A stretch of 64,000 bases of DNA from Actinospineispora eucalypti (GTDB taxonomy: Bacteria > Actinomycetota > Actinomycetes > Mycobacteriales > Pseudonocardiaceae): contig JACHMT010000004.1 in the NCBI GenBank assembly GCA_014208095.1, positions 868,001 through 932,000 of the forward strand, given 5' to 3'. Every line of letters starts with the position of its first letter. Positions within the stretch are counted from its first letter, which is position 1. The notes beneath the pieces are model-generated. The model was not told the DNA's origin, searched no databases, and saw only the letters and a program-made list of their open reading frames with translations. The translations under genes were made by a program, and so were the position numbers. Shown one piece after another: positions 15,022 to 23,094 of this stretch.

Positions 15022-15954
15022 TCAAGTCGGTTCGGGCACCTGGATGGTGTGCGCGCCGGGCGCCGCCCGCCGGGGCGCGAGCACGAAGTGCTGCTCCCAC
15101 AGCTCGCGGATGACCTGCTCGGGAGTCGCCTCGACGGCCTCGTCCACGGTGATCCGGCCGGACAGGGAGAGCAGCGCCGCGTCCAGCACCACCGCCCGGT
15201 AGGCGTCCTCGGGACTCAGACCGTTGCGGCCGGCGCGGATCTCGGTCAGGGGCGCGGCCACCGCGACCAGGTCGATCGCGCCGCGCACGCTGGACCCGTG
15301 CCGCACGTCCGGGTGCTCCCGGGTGGAGCGGGTGATCGCCACGGCATCGGCGACCAGCCGCTCGTTCTCGCACGAGGTGCGCAGCGTGACGATGCTGCGG
15401 TCCTCCTCCACCGACTGGTAACCCACCGCCAGCCGGCACATCCGGTCGTAGACCGCCTGGCTGATCCGGGTGGTGCCGATCGCGTCGAACGGGTTCATCG
15501 AGGCGACCAGCCGGAAGCTGTCGGACGCGTGGATCCGGCCCACCCTGGGCACGTTGACCTCGCGCTCGGCCATCGCGGTGAGCAGCGTGTTCAGCGTGTC
15601 CTCGGGTGCCCGGTTGAACTCCTCGACGTACAGGAACCCGCCCTCGCGCATGGCCGCGACCAGCGGGCCGGGCACGAAGTTGTCCGCGCTGTAGTCCTCG
15701 CGCAGTACCCGCGCCGGGTTGTGGTGGCCGACCAGCTTGGCCGGGGTGAGCTCCGCGTTGCCCTCCACGAAGTGCAGCGGAACGCCCCAGCAGCCGGTGA
15801 TCGCGCGCAGGATGGTGCTCTTGGAAGTGCCCGGCGGCCCCTCCAGGAGCAGGTCCCGGCCGGCCACCACGGCCGCCAGGATGAGATCCAGCTCGCGCTC
15901 CCGGCCGACCACGAGCCCGGCCAGCTCGCCCCGCCGCGTCGCGAGCTCCGTCAT
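15022..15954 (-). CDS. MoxR-family AAA+ ATPase
   Basis: 310-residue AAA+ protein. Walker A GPPGTSKST at residues 39-47, Walker B FLYVEEFNRA, sensor 1 region SFRLVASMNPFDAIGTTRI, and a C-terminal lid (SLSGRITVDEAVEATPEQVI). The MoxR clade couples ATP hydrolysis to a VWA-domain partner, encoded next. ATG at 15954 overlaps the stop of the upstream SDR by 4 nt, so the dehydrogenase, MoxR and VWA protein are probably made together. This suggests the pair may assist maturation of an enzyme linked to that metabolism. Confidence 0.88.
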   Translation of the reverse strand: MTELATRRGELAGLVVGRERELDLILAAVVAGRDLLLEGPPGTSKSTILRAITGCWGVPLHFVEGNAELTPAKLVGHHNPARVLREDYSADNFVPGPLVAAMREGGFLYVEEFNRAPEDTLNTLLTAMAEREVNVPRVGRIHASDSFRLVASMNPFDAIGTTRISQAVYDRMCRLAVGYQSVEEDRSIVTLRTSCENERLVADAVAITRSTREHPDVRHGSSVRGAIDLVAVAAPLTEIRAGRNGLSPEDAYRAVVLDAALLSLSGRITVDEAVEATPEQVIRELWEQHFVLAPRRAAPGAHTIQVPEPT

Positions 15955-16799
15955 GCGTGCGGAATCTTGTAGGGCGCCGCGGCGCCGGCGTCCACCGGCA
16001 GCGTGACGCCGGTGATGTAGCGGGCCTCGTCGGAGGCCAGGTAGAGCACCGCGTTGCTGATGTCCACCGACTCCACCCACGGCACCGGCAGCGCGTTCAT
16101 CGCCTTCATCAGCTCGCTGGCGGCTTCCTTGGTGGGGTTCTCCACCCCGGGCAGGAACAGCTCGCGGATCGGCGCGTTGTCGATCATCGGGGTGTCCACC
16201 GTGGTGGGGTGGATGCTGTTCACCCTGATCCGGTGGGATGCCAGTTCAACGGCCAGGCCGCGCATCAGGCCGACCAGGCCGTGCTTCGCCGAGACGTAAT
16301 GGGCCAGGTTGGGGTAGGCGACCAGGCCGGCCATCGAGCTGGTGATGATGATCGAACCGCCCCGGCCGCGCTCGATCAGGTGCGGGATGACCGCCTTCGC
16401 GGTCTTCCACACGCCGGTCAGGTTGATGTCGATCATTTCCTGCCAGGTGTCCTCGGACAGCTCCCAGGCCGGGCCGAAGCTGGCGATGCCGGCGTTCGCG
16501 CACACGATGTCGATCCCGCCGAACTCGGCGACCGCGTCCGCCACGACCCGGTCCAGCGCGGCGGAGTCCCGCACGTCGGCCCGCCGGGTGAGGATCCGCC
16601 GGTCCTGGTCCTCGACCGCCTTGGCGGTCTGCGCCAGGTCCTCCTCGGTGGCGCCGCCGACCGGCGAGGTGGCGAAGTCGGTGCACGCGTCCACCGCGAC
16701 GATGTCCGCGCCCTCCTCGGCGAGGCGTATCGCGTGCGCCCGCCCCTGGCCACGTGCCGCCCCGGTGATCAGGGCGACTTTGCCCTCTACTCGTCCCAT
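15951..16799 (-). CDS. Mycofactocin-coupled SDR-family oxidoreductase
   Basis: 282-residue short-chain dehydrogenase. TGxxxGxG is present as TGAARGQGRAHAIRLAEEGAD, with the extended insert after the second strand (DACTDFATSPVGGATEEDL) that marks the mycofactocin-dependent group. NAG motif: CANAGIA. Catalytic Ser in ITSSMAG, and Tyr-x3-Lys in HYVSAKHG. These enzymes hold NAD tightly and pass electrons to mycofactocin, oxidising alcohols. ATG at 16799 begins at MGRVEGKVALITG; the longer frame upstream is antisense to the transpeptidase gene. A shattered copy of its 3' end lies at 3260-3334. First gene of the moxR operon. Confidence 0.9.
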   Translation of the reverse strand: MGRVEGKVALITGAARGQGRAHAIRLAEEGADIVAVDACTDFATSPVGGATEEDLAQTAKAVEDQDRRILTRRADVRDSAALDRVVADAVAEFGGIDIVCANAGIASFGPAWELSEDTWQEMIDINLTGVWKTAKAVIPHLIERGRGGSIIITSSMAGLVAYPNLAHYVSAKHGLVGLMRGLAVELASHRIRVNSIHPTTVDTPMIDNAPIRELFLPGVENPTKEAASELMKAMNALPVPWVESVDISNAVLYLASDEARYITGVTLPVDAGAAAPYKIPHA

Positions 16800-16849
16800 G
16801 CGGGTGACATTAGTGGGACGCCCAACCATGGGGGAGTGCACTTCCGTGG

Positions 16850-17329
16850 TCAGCCGCCGATGACCTGGACCTTGTCGCCGACCTGCAGGATGTTGAAGTA
16901 CTTCTCCGCCTCGGCCCTCGGCAGCCGCACACAGCCGGCCGAGGGGCGGTCCATGGTGCCCTCGTGGAAGGCGATCCCGCCGGCGGCGAAGAACACCGCG
17001 AACGGCATCGGCGAGGGCAGCCCCTCCGGGGTCTTGTGCTCGCCGCTCTTGTGGTCCTTGTTCTTCCACTCCACGGCGAAGTTTCCCGACGGCGTCTCCT
17101 GGCCGGGGCCGCCACTGATGACGTCGATCGGCCCGCTGACCACCTTGGCGCCGTCGGTCAGCCAGGCGCGCTGGTCACCCAGGCTCACGCAGGCCTTGTA
17201 GCCGGTGGCGCACGGCGTGCCGGCGATCAGTGCGGGGGTGGGCGGCGCCGGTTGGGCGTGCGCGTTGCCCGTGCCGAGAACGGCGACGGCGAGCACGGCC
17301 AGGGGAAATGCGCGCGGCGGACCAACCAA
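16850..17329 (-). CDS. Secreted L,D-transpeptidase (YkuD domain)
   Basis: About 159 residues. The signal peptide VGPPRAFPLAVLAVAV... ends at NAHA. The single YkuD domain carries the catalytic motif H-E-G...S-A-G-C-V-R-L-P (FHEGTMDRPSAGCVRLP). Such enzymes form 3-3 peptidoglycan crosslinks or anchor proteins in the wall. This one is short and lacks the Ig-like and lipoprotein parts of the Ldt enzymes best known in actinobacteria, resembling small ErfK/YbiS-like secreted forms. TTG at 17329 is chosen because GAGGAG lies 5 nt upstream and the signal peptide then has normal length. The GTG at 17368 would add 13 residues. Confidence 0.82.
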   Translation of the reverse strand: MVGPPRAFPLAVLAVAVLGTGNAHAQPAPPTPALIAGTPCATGYKACVSLGDQRAWLTDGAKVVSGPIDVISGGPGQETPSGNFAVEWKNKDHKSGEHKTPEGLPSPMPFAVFFAAGGIAFHEGTMDRPSAGCVRLPRAEAEKYFNILQVGDKVQVIGG

Positions 17330-17450
17330 GTCGACTCCTCGCGGACTCGTGGGGTGTCCCCGCGCCACCCTCGATCTCGGACCCGGCCGACGCTACGTAC
17401 CCAGGAATTAGCTGACGTCCCGCCGCGGGTAAGCCGACGGCAAAATCGGC

Positions 17451-18743
17451 TCAGCGCCTGAGGGGGACCAGCAGGGTGAAGCTGGGCGGGGTGGCGCGGC
17501 TGAGGGTGAGCCGGCCGCCCTCCGCCTCGGCCAGGCTGCGGGCCAGCGCCAGGCCGATGCCGTGCCCGGTGGCCCGCTCGGACCGGCGGGTGAACAGCTC
17601 GGACTCCGGCAGCGTGACCCCGGCCCCCTCGTCGGACACGTCGATGGCCAGCGCCTCGGCCGCGTCCCGGACGGTCACCGTGACCGCGCCCGCACCGTGC
17701 GTGGCCGCGTTGTCCAGCAGCACGGTGAGCACCTGGCGGACCGCCGACGTGGACGCCATGGCGTCCGGCAGCGACGGCTCCACCCGCACCTGGAACGCGC
17801 GCCCCCGCACGGCCAGGCGATCGGTCCAGCCCCGCCGCAGCTCGTCCAGCACGGTCGCCAGGTCCAGCGGACTGGTGCTGGTGTTGCGGGTGTCGCGGGC
17901 CAGGGCGAGCAGCTCGGTGATCGTCTGCTCCAGCCGGTCCACGTCGTTGATCGCCGAGCCGATGGTGTCCCGGGCGCCGGCCAGGTCCTGGTCCGGCCGG
18001 TCCAACGCGGCCTCCAGGCGCAGCCGCAGCCCGGTGAGCGGGGTGCGCAGCTGGTGCGAGGCGTCGGCCGAGAAGGCCCGCTCGCGGGCCAGCATGCCGT
18101 CCAGCCGGCTGGCGGTGCGGTTCAGCGCCTGGCCGACCGCGTCGATCTCCGCGATGCCGACCGGGTCGATCCGCACGCTGAAGTCGCCCTCGCCCAGCCG
18201 GCGCGCCGTGCCGGACAGCTCCTCCAGCGGGCTGGCCAGCCGCCGGGCCGCCCGCCGGGCCAGCAGGTACGCCACGGCCAGCGCGATCAGCGCCAGCGTG
18301 GCGATGGCCAGCCAGGCCACCGCGACCTGCCGGTAGACGACGGCTCGCGGGCTGGCCGCGCGCACCGCGCCGATCACGTCCGTCTCGTGGGTGACCGCCA
18401 CCGCGACCACCAGGTCGGTGCCGTTGGTGCCGGTGGCCGGCGAGCCGCTCAGGGCCTCGCGGACCAGCGGGTCGCCGCGCGGCCCGTCCCCGGTGACGCG
18501 GTTGCCGTGCGTGTCGTAGACGGTCAGCGAGGTGTTGTCCCTGGCTTCCGGGATGTCCGAGGGCACGTCGCCGTCGTTCAGCTCGCCGGACACCGCGATC
18601 GCGGTGGCGTCCGCCACCCGCAGCAGCTTGGACTCCTCGTCCAGTTGGGCGTACTGGGCGATGCCCAGCGCCAGGGGCAGCCCGAACAGCCCGATGGCCA
18701 GCGCCGAGACCAGCGCCGCCAGCCCGATGATCCTGGTGCGCAC
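17451..18743 (-). CDS. Sensor histidine kinase
   Basis: 430-residue membrane kinase. TM1 lies near residues 5-30, an extracellular sensor region of about 130 residues follows, and TM2 lies near 145-170. HAMP follows (RRLASPLEELSGTARRLGEGDFSVRI). HisKA has FSADASH230QLRTPLTG. The HATPase domain has an N box (LLDNAATHG), G1 (VSDEGAGV) and G2 (GHGIGLALARSLAEAEGG). GTG at 18743 lies 5 nt after the response-regulator stop, so the two genes form one operon. The signal is unknown. The next minus-strand gene downstream is the L,D-transpeptidase, so a cell-envelope signal is possible but not shown. Confidence 0.9.
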   Translation of the reverse strand: MRTRIIGLAALVSALAIGLFGLPLALGIAQYAQLDEESKLLRVADATAIAVSGELNDGDVPSDIPEARDNTSLTVYDTHGNRVTGDGPRGDPLVREALSGSPATGTNGTDLVVAVAVTHETDVIGAVRAASPRAVVYRQVAVAWLAIATLALIALAVAYLLARRAARRLASPLEELSGTARRLGEGDFSVRIDPVGIAEIDAVGQALNRTASRLDGMLARERAFSADASHQLRTPLTGLRLRLEAALDRPDQDLAGARDTIGSAINDVDRLEQTITELLALARDTRNTSTSPLDLATVLDELRRGWTDRLAVRGRAFQVRVEPSLPDAMASTSAVRQVLTVLLDNAATHGAGAVTVTVRDAAEALAIDVSDEGAGVTLPESELFTRRSERATGHGIGLALARSLAEAEGGRLTLSRATPPSFTLLVPLRR

Positions 18744-18748
18744 GGGGG

Positions 18749-19441
18749 TCAGCTCGGGGGTTCGAGCCGGTAGCCGTGCCCGCGCAGGGTCACTATGGCC
18801 GGCAGCTCGCCGAACCCGGCCATCTCGCCCAGCCGCCGGCGCAGCGCCGCGACGTGCACGTCCAGCGTCTTGGTCGGGCCGTACCAGTGCTCGTCCCACA
18901 CCTCGGACATCAGCGTCTGCCGGCTGACCGCGACCCCCGGTGTGGCGGCCAGCCGGGCCAGCAGGTCGAACTCCTTGGCCCGCAGCGACAGCTCCCGCCC
19001 GGCCACGGTGACCCGCCGGCTGGCCGTGTCCACCAGCAGGTCGCCGATCCGCGACGGTTCCGCGTCCGGGACGCCCGGGCCGGCCCGGCGCAGGTGCGCG
19101 CGGATCCGGGCGAGCAGCTCGCCCAGCCGGGGCGGCTTGGTCAGGTAGTCGTCGGCGCCGGCCTCCAGGCCGATCACCACGTCCATCTCGTCGGTGCGCG
19201 CGGTCAGGATGACCAGCACGGTCGACGGCTGCCGGGTGCGAAGCTGGCGGCACACCTCCACGCCGTCCAGGTCGGGCAGCCCGAGGTCCAGCAGCACCAG
19301 GTTGAACTCCGAGGCCGCCGCCTCGGCCAGTGCGCCCTTGCCGGTGCGTCGCCAGACGACCTCGTGGCCGTGCGCGACCAGGCTGGACTCCAGCACGCTG
19401 CCGATCGTCTCGTCGTCCTCCACCACCAGCAGCCGGGACAT
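18749..19441 (-). CDS. OmpR-family response regulator
   Basis: 230 residues. The receiver domain has D9/D10, phospho-acceptor D52 (LVLLDLGLPD), T80 and K102 (YLTKPPR). The C-terminal winged helix has LSLRAKEFDLLARLA, EVWDEHWYGPTKTLDVHVAALRRRL and LRGHGYRLEPP. It is the partner of the downstream kinase (PhoB/OmpR-like, promoter-proximal gene). ATG at 19441 is the natural start. About 75 nt beyond it begins the inverted-repeat element at 19519. Confidence 0.93.
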   Translation of the reverse strand: MSRLLVVEDDETIGSVLESSLVAHGHEVVWRRTGKGALAEAAASEFNLVLLDLGLPDLDGVEVCRQLRTRQPSTVLVILTARTDEMDVVIGLEAGADDYLTKPPRLGELLARIRAHLRRAGPGVPDAEPSRIGDLLVDTASRRVTVAGRELSLRAKEFDLLARLAATPGVAVSRQTLMSEVWDEHWYGPTKTLDVHVAALRRRLGEMAGFGELPAIVTLRGHGYRLEPPS

Positions 19442-19518
19442 TGGGGCAGCTTAGAGGTTCCGTCCCGACCTATCCGGAGAGCGGGGGCGGCTGCCCGTCC
19501 GACCGACCGGACGAGGCG

Positions 19519-19722
19519 GTTTAAAGATCGGCTTGGAGGGCGCGGCTGGGTGGTCTGCCGCCGCTTGGGTGCGGCCCCGTCGGGTTTCCGTCGGCGGGGT
19601 TTTCATGGTCAGGTAGCGGTGAGAGACCTTTTGCCGGTCGGAAACGTCTCTGCCTGCGACTTGACCATGAAGTGCGGTCGCGCGGCGGCAGACCACCCAG
19701 CCGCCGGCCGCTGCCGGCCGGA
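19519..19722. repeat. Inverted-repeat element related to the 13.6-kb element
   Basis: Most of the 428-nt gap between the regulator genes is this element. The motif GCGGCTGGGTGGTCTGCCGC at 19542 recurs inverted at 19682-19704. Nested inside, TCATGGTCAGGTAGCGG... (19604 onward) faces its imperfect complement ending ACTTGACCATGA near 19671. The outer arm (CGGCTTGGAGGGCGCGG..., GGTCTGCCGC, CTTGGGTGC) matches the arms of the element at 13570-14018. No coding capacity. Bases 19723-19786 show nothing recognisable. Confidence 0.7.
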
Positions 19723-19786
19723 CGGCACGGCCGCCGGCAGGGCCTGCTCCTCCACGGTGCGGTGGACTCGGTCTCGTTAAAGTACA

Positions 19787-19805
19787 ACTCGTCACATTTA
19801 CGAGT
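19787..19805. promoter_or_regulatory. Candidate TetR operator
   Basis: Perfect inverted repeat ACTCGT-N7-ACGAGT in an A+T-rich stretch about 65 nt before the TetR start at 19870. Size and position suit autoregulation. Confidence 0.5.
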
Positions 19806-19869
19806 CTTCTGGTTCTCAAAGTGGCGTTCCGTGACCAAAGCGAGCGCCATGTGGCCTAGAATCGACGGC

Positions 19870-20526
19870 GTGGCGCTCGAACAGCAGAAGGCTGTCAAGC
19901 GAGTTTCGGCGAATCCCGAGGCTCGCTCGGCCGGCGACTTCCGCCGCCGCCCTCGGCGGCGGGGCCAGGCGCTGCACGAGGCGATCTACCAGGCCACCCT
20001 GGACGAGCTGACCGAGGTGGGCTACGCCGAGCTCACCATGGACCGGGTGGCCGCGCGGGCCAAGGCCAGCAAGGGCTCGCTGTACCGGCGCTGGCCCAGC
20101 CGGGTGGAGCTGGTCGTCGAGGCGGTCCGGCACGTCGCGCCGGAGATCACCCCGGTGCCCGACAGCGGTGACCTGCGGGCCGACCTGATCGCCCAGCTGG
20201 ACCGGTTCGCCGAGGCGATGGCCGGGCCGCAGGCCGAGGCGGTGCGCGGCATGTTCCTGGAGGTCATCCGGAACCCCGAGCTGCTCGCGGCCTTCCACAA
20301 GCAGCAGCACGACACCCCGCGCGAGGCGATGGCCGAGATCCTGCGGCTCGGCGCGGTGCGCGGCGACGTGCGGCCGGAGGCGCTCACCCCGATGATTGCC
20401 GGGGTCGGCCCGGTGCTGCTGCGCCAGCACATGCTGCTCAACGGCGCGGTGATGACGCACCAGGAGATCGAGGAGCTGGTCGACGAGGTGTTGCTCCCGA
20501 TCGTCCAGCCCCGGCCGGCCAGCTGA
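19870..20526 (+). CDS. TetR-family transcriptional regulator
   Basis: 218 residues. A basic N-terminal tail (FRRRPRRRGQALHEAIYQATLDEL) leads into a TetR helix-turn-helix: YAELTMDRVAARAKASKGSLYRRWPSRVELV. The C-terminal ligand domain (TetR_C_16-like layout) is all helical. No divergent target gene is present; the following gene on the same strand is a small lipoprotein. GTG at 19870 is favoured over an ATG at 19849; neither has a strong ribosome-binding site. An inverted repeat at 19787-19805 suggests self-repression. Confidence 0.85.
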   Translation: MALEQQKAVKRVSANPEARSAGDFRRRPRRRGQALHEAIYQATLDELTEVGYAELTMDRVAARAKASKGSLYRRWPSRVELVVEAVRHVAPEITPVPDSGDLRADLIAQLDRFAEAMAGPQAEAVRGMFLEVIRNPELLAAFHKQQHDTPREAMAEILRLGAVRGDVRPEALTPMIAGVGPVLLRQHMLLNGAVMTHQEIEELVDEVLLPIVQPRPAS

Positions 20527-20561
20527 GAGTCCCTCGCCGTCCAACGGTTAGGGTGGCGGCC

Positions 20562-20897
20562 GTGCGGATTCTGCGTGCCGGCTCGATGTGCCTGCTCACC
20601 GGCGTGATCGGGGTGGTCGGGGTCTTCGGCTTGGCCGCCTGCGGCCGCGGCAGCGGCTCCACGCCCGGGTCCAGCCAGTCCACCGGCAGCGCCACGCCGT
20701 CGGCGGCGCCGTCCACCGCGCCGTTCATCCCGCCGGTGACCCCTAGCGTGACCCGCCCGCCCTCGCCCGGCATGCGTTCCCTGACCGAGTCCGAGAAGAC
20801 CTACAAGACCAACTGCGAGCAGGGCCGGATCAAGAGCGGCTGCGAGTTCTTCACCGACGACGCGCTTCGTCTCCAGGGCATCGACCCCCGGGAGTGA
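20562..20897 (+). CDS. Small putative lipoprotein
   Basis: 111 residues. Signal II sequence with lipobox G-L-A-A-C27, followed by a Ser/Pro/Thr-rich low-complexity stretch (about residues 30-75). A compact C-terminal part has two Cys (TYKTNCEQGRIKSGCEFFTDDALRLQGIDP). I do not recognise a family. An outer-face membrane-anchored protein is likely. GTG at 20562 is chosen; another in-frame GTG is 9 nt upstream. Its 3' end overlaps the convergent SDR gene by 47 nt. Confidence 0.65.
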   Translation: MRILRAGSMCLLTGVIGVVGVFGLAACGRGSGSTPGSSQSTGSATPSAAPSTAPFIPPVTPSVTRPPSPGMRSLTESEKTYKTNCEQGRIKSGCEFFTDDALRLQGIDPRE

Positions 20898-21798
20898 GCA
20901 GCCGCTCGCTGCCCTCCCACAGCTCGGCCGCCTTCCCGGTGTCGTAGGACTCCTCCGAGGAACGGGTCCGCCGGCCGTTGGAGAAGTACGCGCCGGTCAC
21001 CCCGGCCAGTTCCGGGTCGGTGACCAGCCGGGCCAGGGCGGCGCCGGACCGCGCGGGGGTGTGCGTGTTCAGCCCCGGCACCGCGATGAGCGCCGGCATC
21101 AGGTAGCGCCACGCGAAGGCCCGCACGCCCCGGTACCGCCGGGCCAGCCCGGTGCCCGGCATCAGCCCCGGGTCGAACGCGTTCACCGTGACCCGCGTGT
21201 CCTCGAGCCGGCGGGCCAGCTCGTAGGCGGTCAGCACGTTGCACAGCTTCGACGTCGTGTAGCGGCGGCGGCCGGCCGAGGGCGTGCGCTCCTCGTCGGT
21301 GTCCGCCGGCCGGGCCAGCGTCTCCGGGTCGGTGAACCGGGGCGCCGGCATGCCGGTCATCCGCTTCGGGTCGTGGGTGTCGCTGGCCACCAGTACGATC
21401 CGCGCCGGCTCGACCAGGCTCGGCAGCAGGTGGTTGACCAGCAGGAAGTGCGCCAGGTGGTTCACCGCGAAGGTGGTTTCCAGGCCATCCGGGGTGAAGC
21501 ACAGGCCGAGCTCCTGCACCCCCGCGTTGGCCACCACCGCGCGCAGCGGGGGCAGCTCGCCGTCGGCCAGCCGCCGGGTGAGGTCGTCGGCGAACCGCCG
21601 CACCCCGGCCAGCTCGGCCAGGTCCAGCGGCAGCGCCGTGCACGGCGCCCGCTCGGCCAGCCGCTCCCGCGTTTCGGCCAGGCCCGGGCCGCGCCCGGTG
21701 ACCACCAGGTGCCAACCCTGCTCGGCGGCCGCCACGGCCAGCGCGGCCCGGAGGCCGAGGCCCCCGGTCGCGCCGGTGATCAGGACGGTCTGGCTCAT
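20851..21798 (-). CDS. Short-chain dehydrogenase (retinol-dehydrogenase/protochlorophyllide-reductase-like)
   Basis: 315 residues. TGATGGLGLRAALAVA cofactor loop, NAGVQELG in place of NNAG, substrate Ser region VASDTHDP, active-site Y-T-T-S-K (RRRYTTSKLCNVLTAYELARRL), and PGLMPGTGLAR. An Arg-rich, nucleotide-site-compatible region suggests NADP(H), but the substrate is unknown. The TetR gene upstream ends in TGATG overlap with this start, so the regulator and enzyme share a transcript. The C-terminal 16 residues (TPGGRCPGDEARRR) read across the convergent lipoprotein gene. Confidence 0.85.
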   Translation of the reverse strand: MSQTVLITGATGGLGLRAALAVAAAEQGWHLVVTGRGPGLAETRERLAERAPCTALPLDLAELAGVRRFADDLTRRLADGELPPLRAVVANAGVQELGLCFTPDGLETTFAVNHLAHFLLVNHLLPSLVEPARIVLVASDTHDPKRMTGMPAPRFTDPETLARPADTDEERTPSAGRRRYTTSKLCNVLTAYELARRLEDTRVTVNAFDPGLMPGTGLARRYRGVRAFAWRYLMPALIAVPGLNTHTPARSGAALARLVTDPELAGVTGAYFSNGRRTRSSEESYDTGKAAELWEGSERLLTPGGRCPGDEARRR

Positions 21799-22439
21799 CA
21801 CGTCTCCCGTCGGGCTCGGTGGATCGCGGCCGGCGCGAGCGCCCGCACCGCGAGGAAGAGGTCGGCGAACATCCGCCGGGCGTCGGTCTCTCCCGGCTCC
21901 AGCGCCACGGCGAAGAAGCAGCCGTCCGAACAGGCCACGGCGAACCGGGCCAGCTCCTCGGCGGCCGGCCCGGCCACCTCCGGCGGGTGCTCCGCGGCCA
22001 GCATCTCCTCGATCACCCGGCGAAACCGCTGGTTGGCGGTGTCCCGGACCCGGCGGACCAGCGCGGCGGCGTCCAGGTCGTCCGCGCTGTCCAGGGCCAG
22101 CAGGTAGAACAGCCGCAGGAAGGCCGGCTGCTCGGTCAACGCGTCCGCGCCCCGCTCGGTCAGCCGTGCGGCCTGCTCCTCCGCGGTCTCATCCGAGGTG
22201 TCGTCCCAGTCCGGCAGGGCGGCGAACCAGCGCCGCGCGCCGCGTTCCATCACCGCCGCGAGCAGCCCCTGTTTGCTGCCGAAGTGCCAGTAGATGGAGG
22301 TGGCGGGCAGCCCGGTCTCCCGGCAGATCGCGGACATCGCCGTGCCGGAGTAGCCGCGGCCGGCCATCAGTCGCTCGGCGGTGTCCAGGATCAGCTCGCG
22401 GGAGCGGTCGCCCCGCGCCTGCTTCCGGCTGGTGGTCAC
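21798..22439 (-). CDS. TetR-family transcriptional regulator
   Basis: 213 residues. HTH: GYSGTAMSAICRETGLPATSIYWHFGSKQGLLAAVM, typical TetR recognition helix (SIYWHFGSK). The ligand domain resembles TetR_C of AcrR/YxaF types. It overlaps the downstream SDR gene and presumably controls it together with itself. The 45-nt promoter region (22440-22484) is A+T-rich with an imperfect palindrome around GTAAGGATCGATACATACTTA bases 22450-22470. Confidence 0.88.
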   Translation of the reverse strand: MTTSRKQARGDRSRELILDTAERLMAGRGYSGTAMSAICRETGLPATSIYWHFGSKQGLLAAVMERGARRWFAALPDWDDTSDETAEEQAARLTERGADALTEQPAFLRLFYLLALDSADDLDAAALVRRVRDTANQRFRRVIEEMLAAEHPPEVAGPAAEELARFAVACSDGCFFAVALEPGETDARRMFADLFLAVRALAPAAIHRARRET

Positions 22440-22484
22440 GACTGAATTGTAAGGATCGATACATACTTAACGCAACGCGCGAGC

Positions 22485-23093
22485 TCACCCGCGCACGAAG
22501 GCGGGTACCACGAACCGGCGCAGCATGTCCCGCTTGTACTCCTCGGACAGCTCGGCGTAGTCCGGCCAGCCGAGCAGTACGAAGTTCATCGAGATCAGCC
22601 AGCGGTAGGCCTTGCGCTCGTCGAAGTCGGCGGGCAGCGTGCCGGCGTCGGCGGCCCGCTTGAACACCGGTGCCCAGACCGTCTCGGCGAACGCGGTCGC
22701 GGTGCCCTCCGGCCGCATCAGCGTGTTGGTGAACTGTTCGCTGGCCGTGTGCAACAGGTCCAGGATGAACTGGTCGGAGTGGCCGGCGTCGGCGATGTAC
22801 AGCAACCCCGCGACCAGCTTCTCGGCCAGCTCGTCGTGCTGTTCCAGCATCTGGTGCACCCGGCCGACCAGCTTGTCCGAGCGATGCTCCACGATGCTCT
22901 TGATCAGCGAGTCCCGGTCGCCGAAGTACCGGTACAGGGTGGGGCGGGAGATCCCCGCCGCCGCCGCGATCTCGTCCATCGTGACCCGGTGCACGCCGTA
23001 GCGTTCGAAAATCTGCTCGGCGACCTTGCGCAAGTGGGCGCGGGCCTCGGCGGCGTCCGCCGGCAGCGGGCGTGCGCCGCGCCTGGCCGGCAT
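22485..23093 (-). CDS. TetR-family transcriptional regulator
   Basis: 202 residues. HTH: GVHRVTMDEIAAAAGISRPTLYRYFGDRDSLI. The C-terminal half is helical with an aromatic-rich segment (WLISMNFVLLGWPDYAELSEEYKRDML). ATG at 23093 is one base after the stop of the upstream alpha/beta-hydrolase, so hydrolase and regulator form an operon transcribed leftwards. Confidence 0.88.
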   Translation of the reverse strand: MPARRGARPLPADAAEARAHLRKVAEQIFERYGVHRVTMDEIAAAAGISRPTLYRYFGDRDSLIKSIVEHRSDKLVGRVHQMLEQHDELAEKLVAGLLYIADAGHSDQFILDLLHTASEQFTNTLMRPEGTATAFAETVWAPVFKRAADAGTLPADFDERKAYRWLISMNFVLLGWPDYAELSEEYKRDMLRRFVVPAFVRG

Positions 23094-23094
23094 G

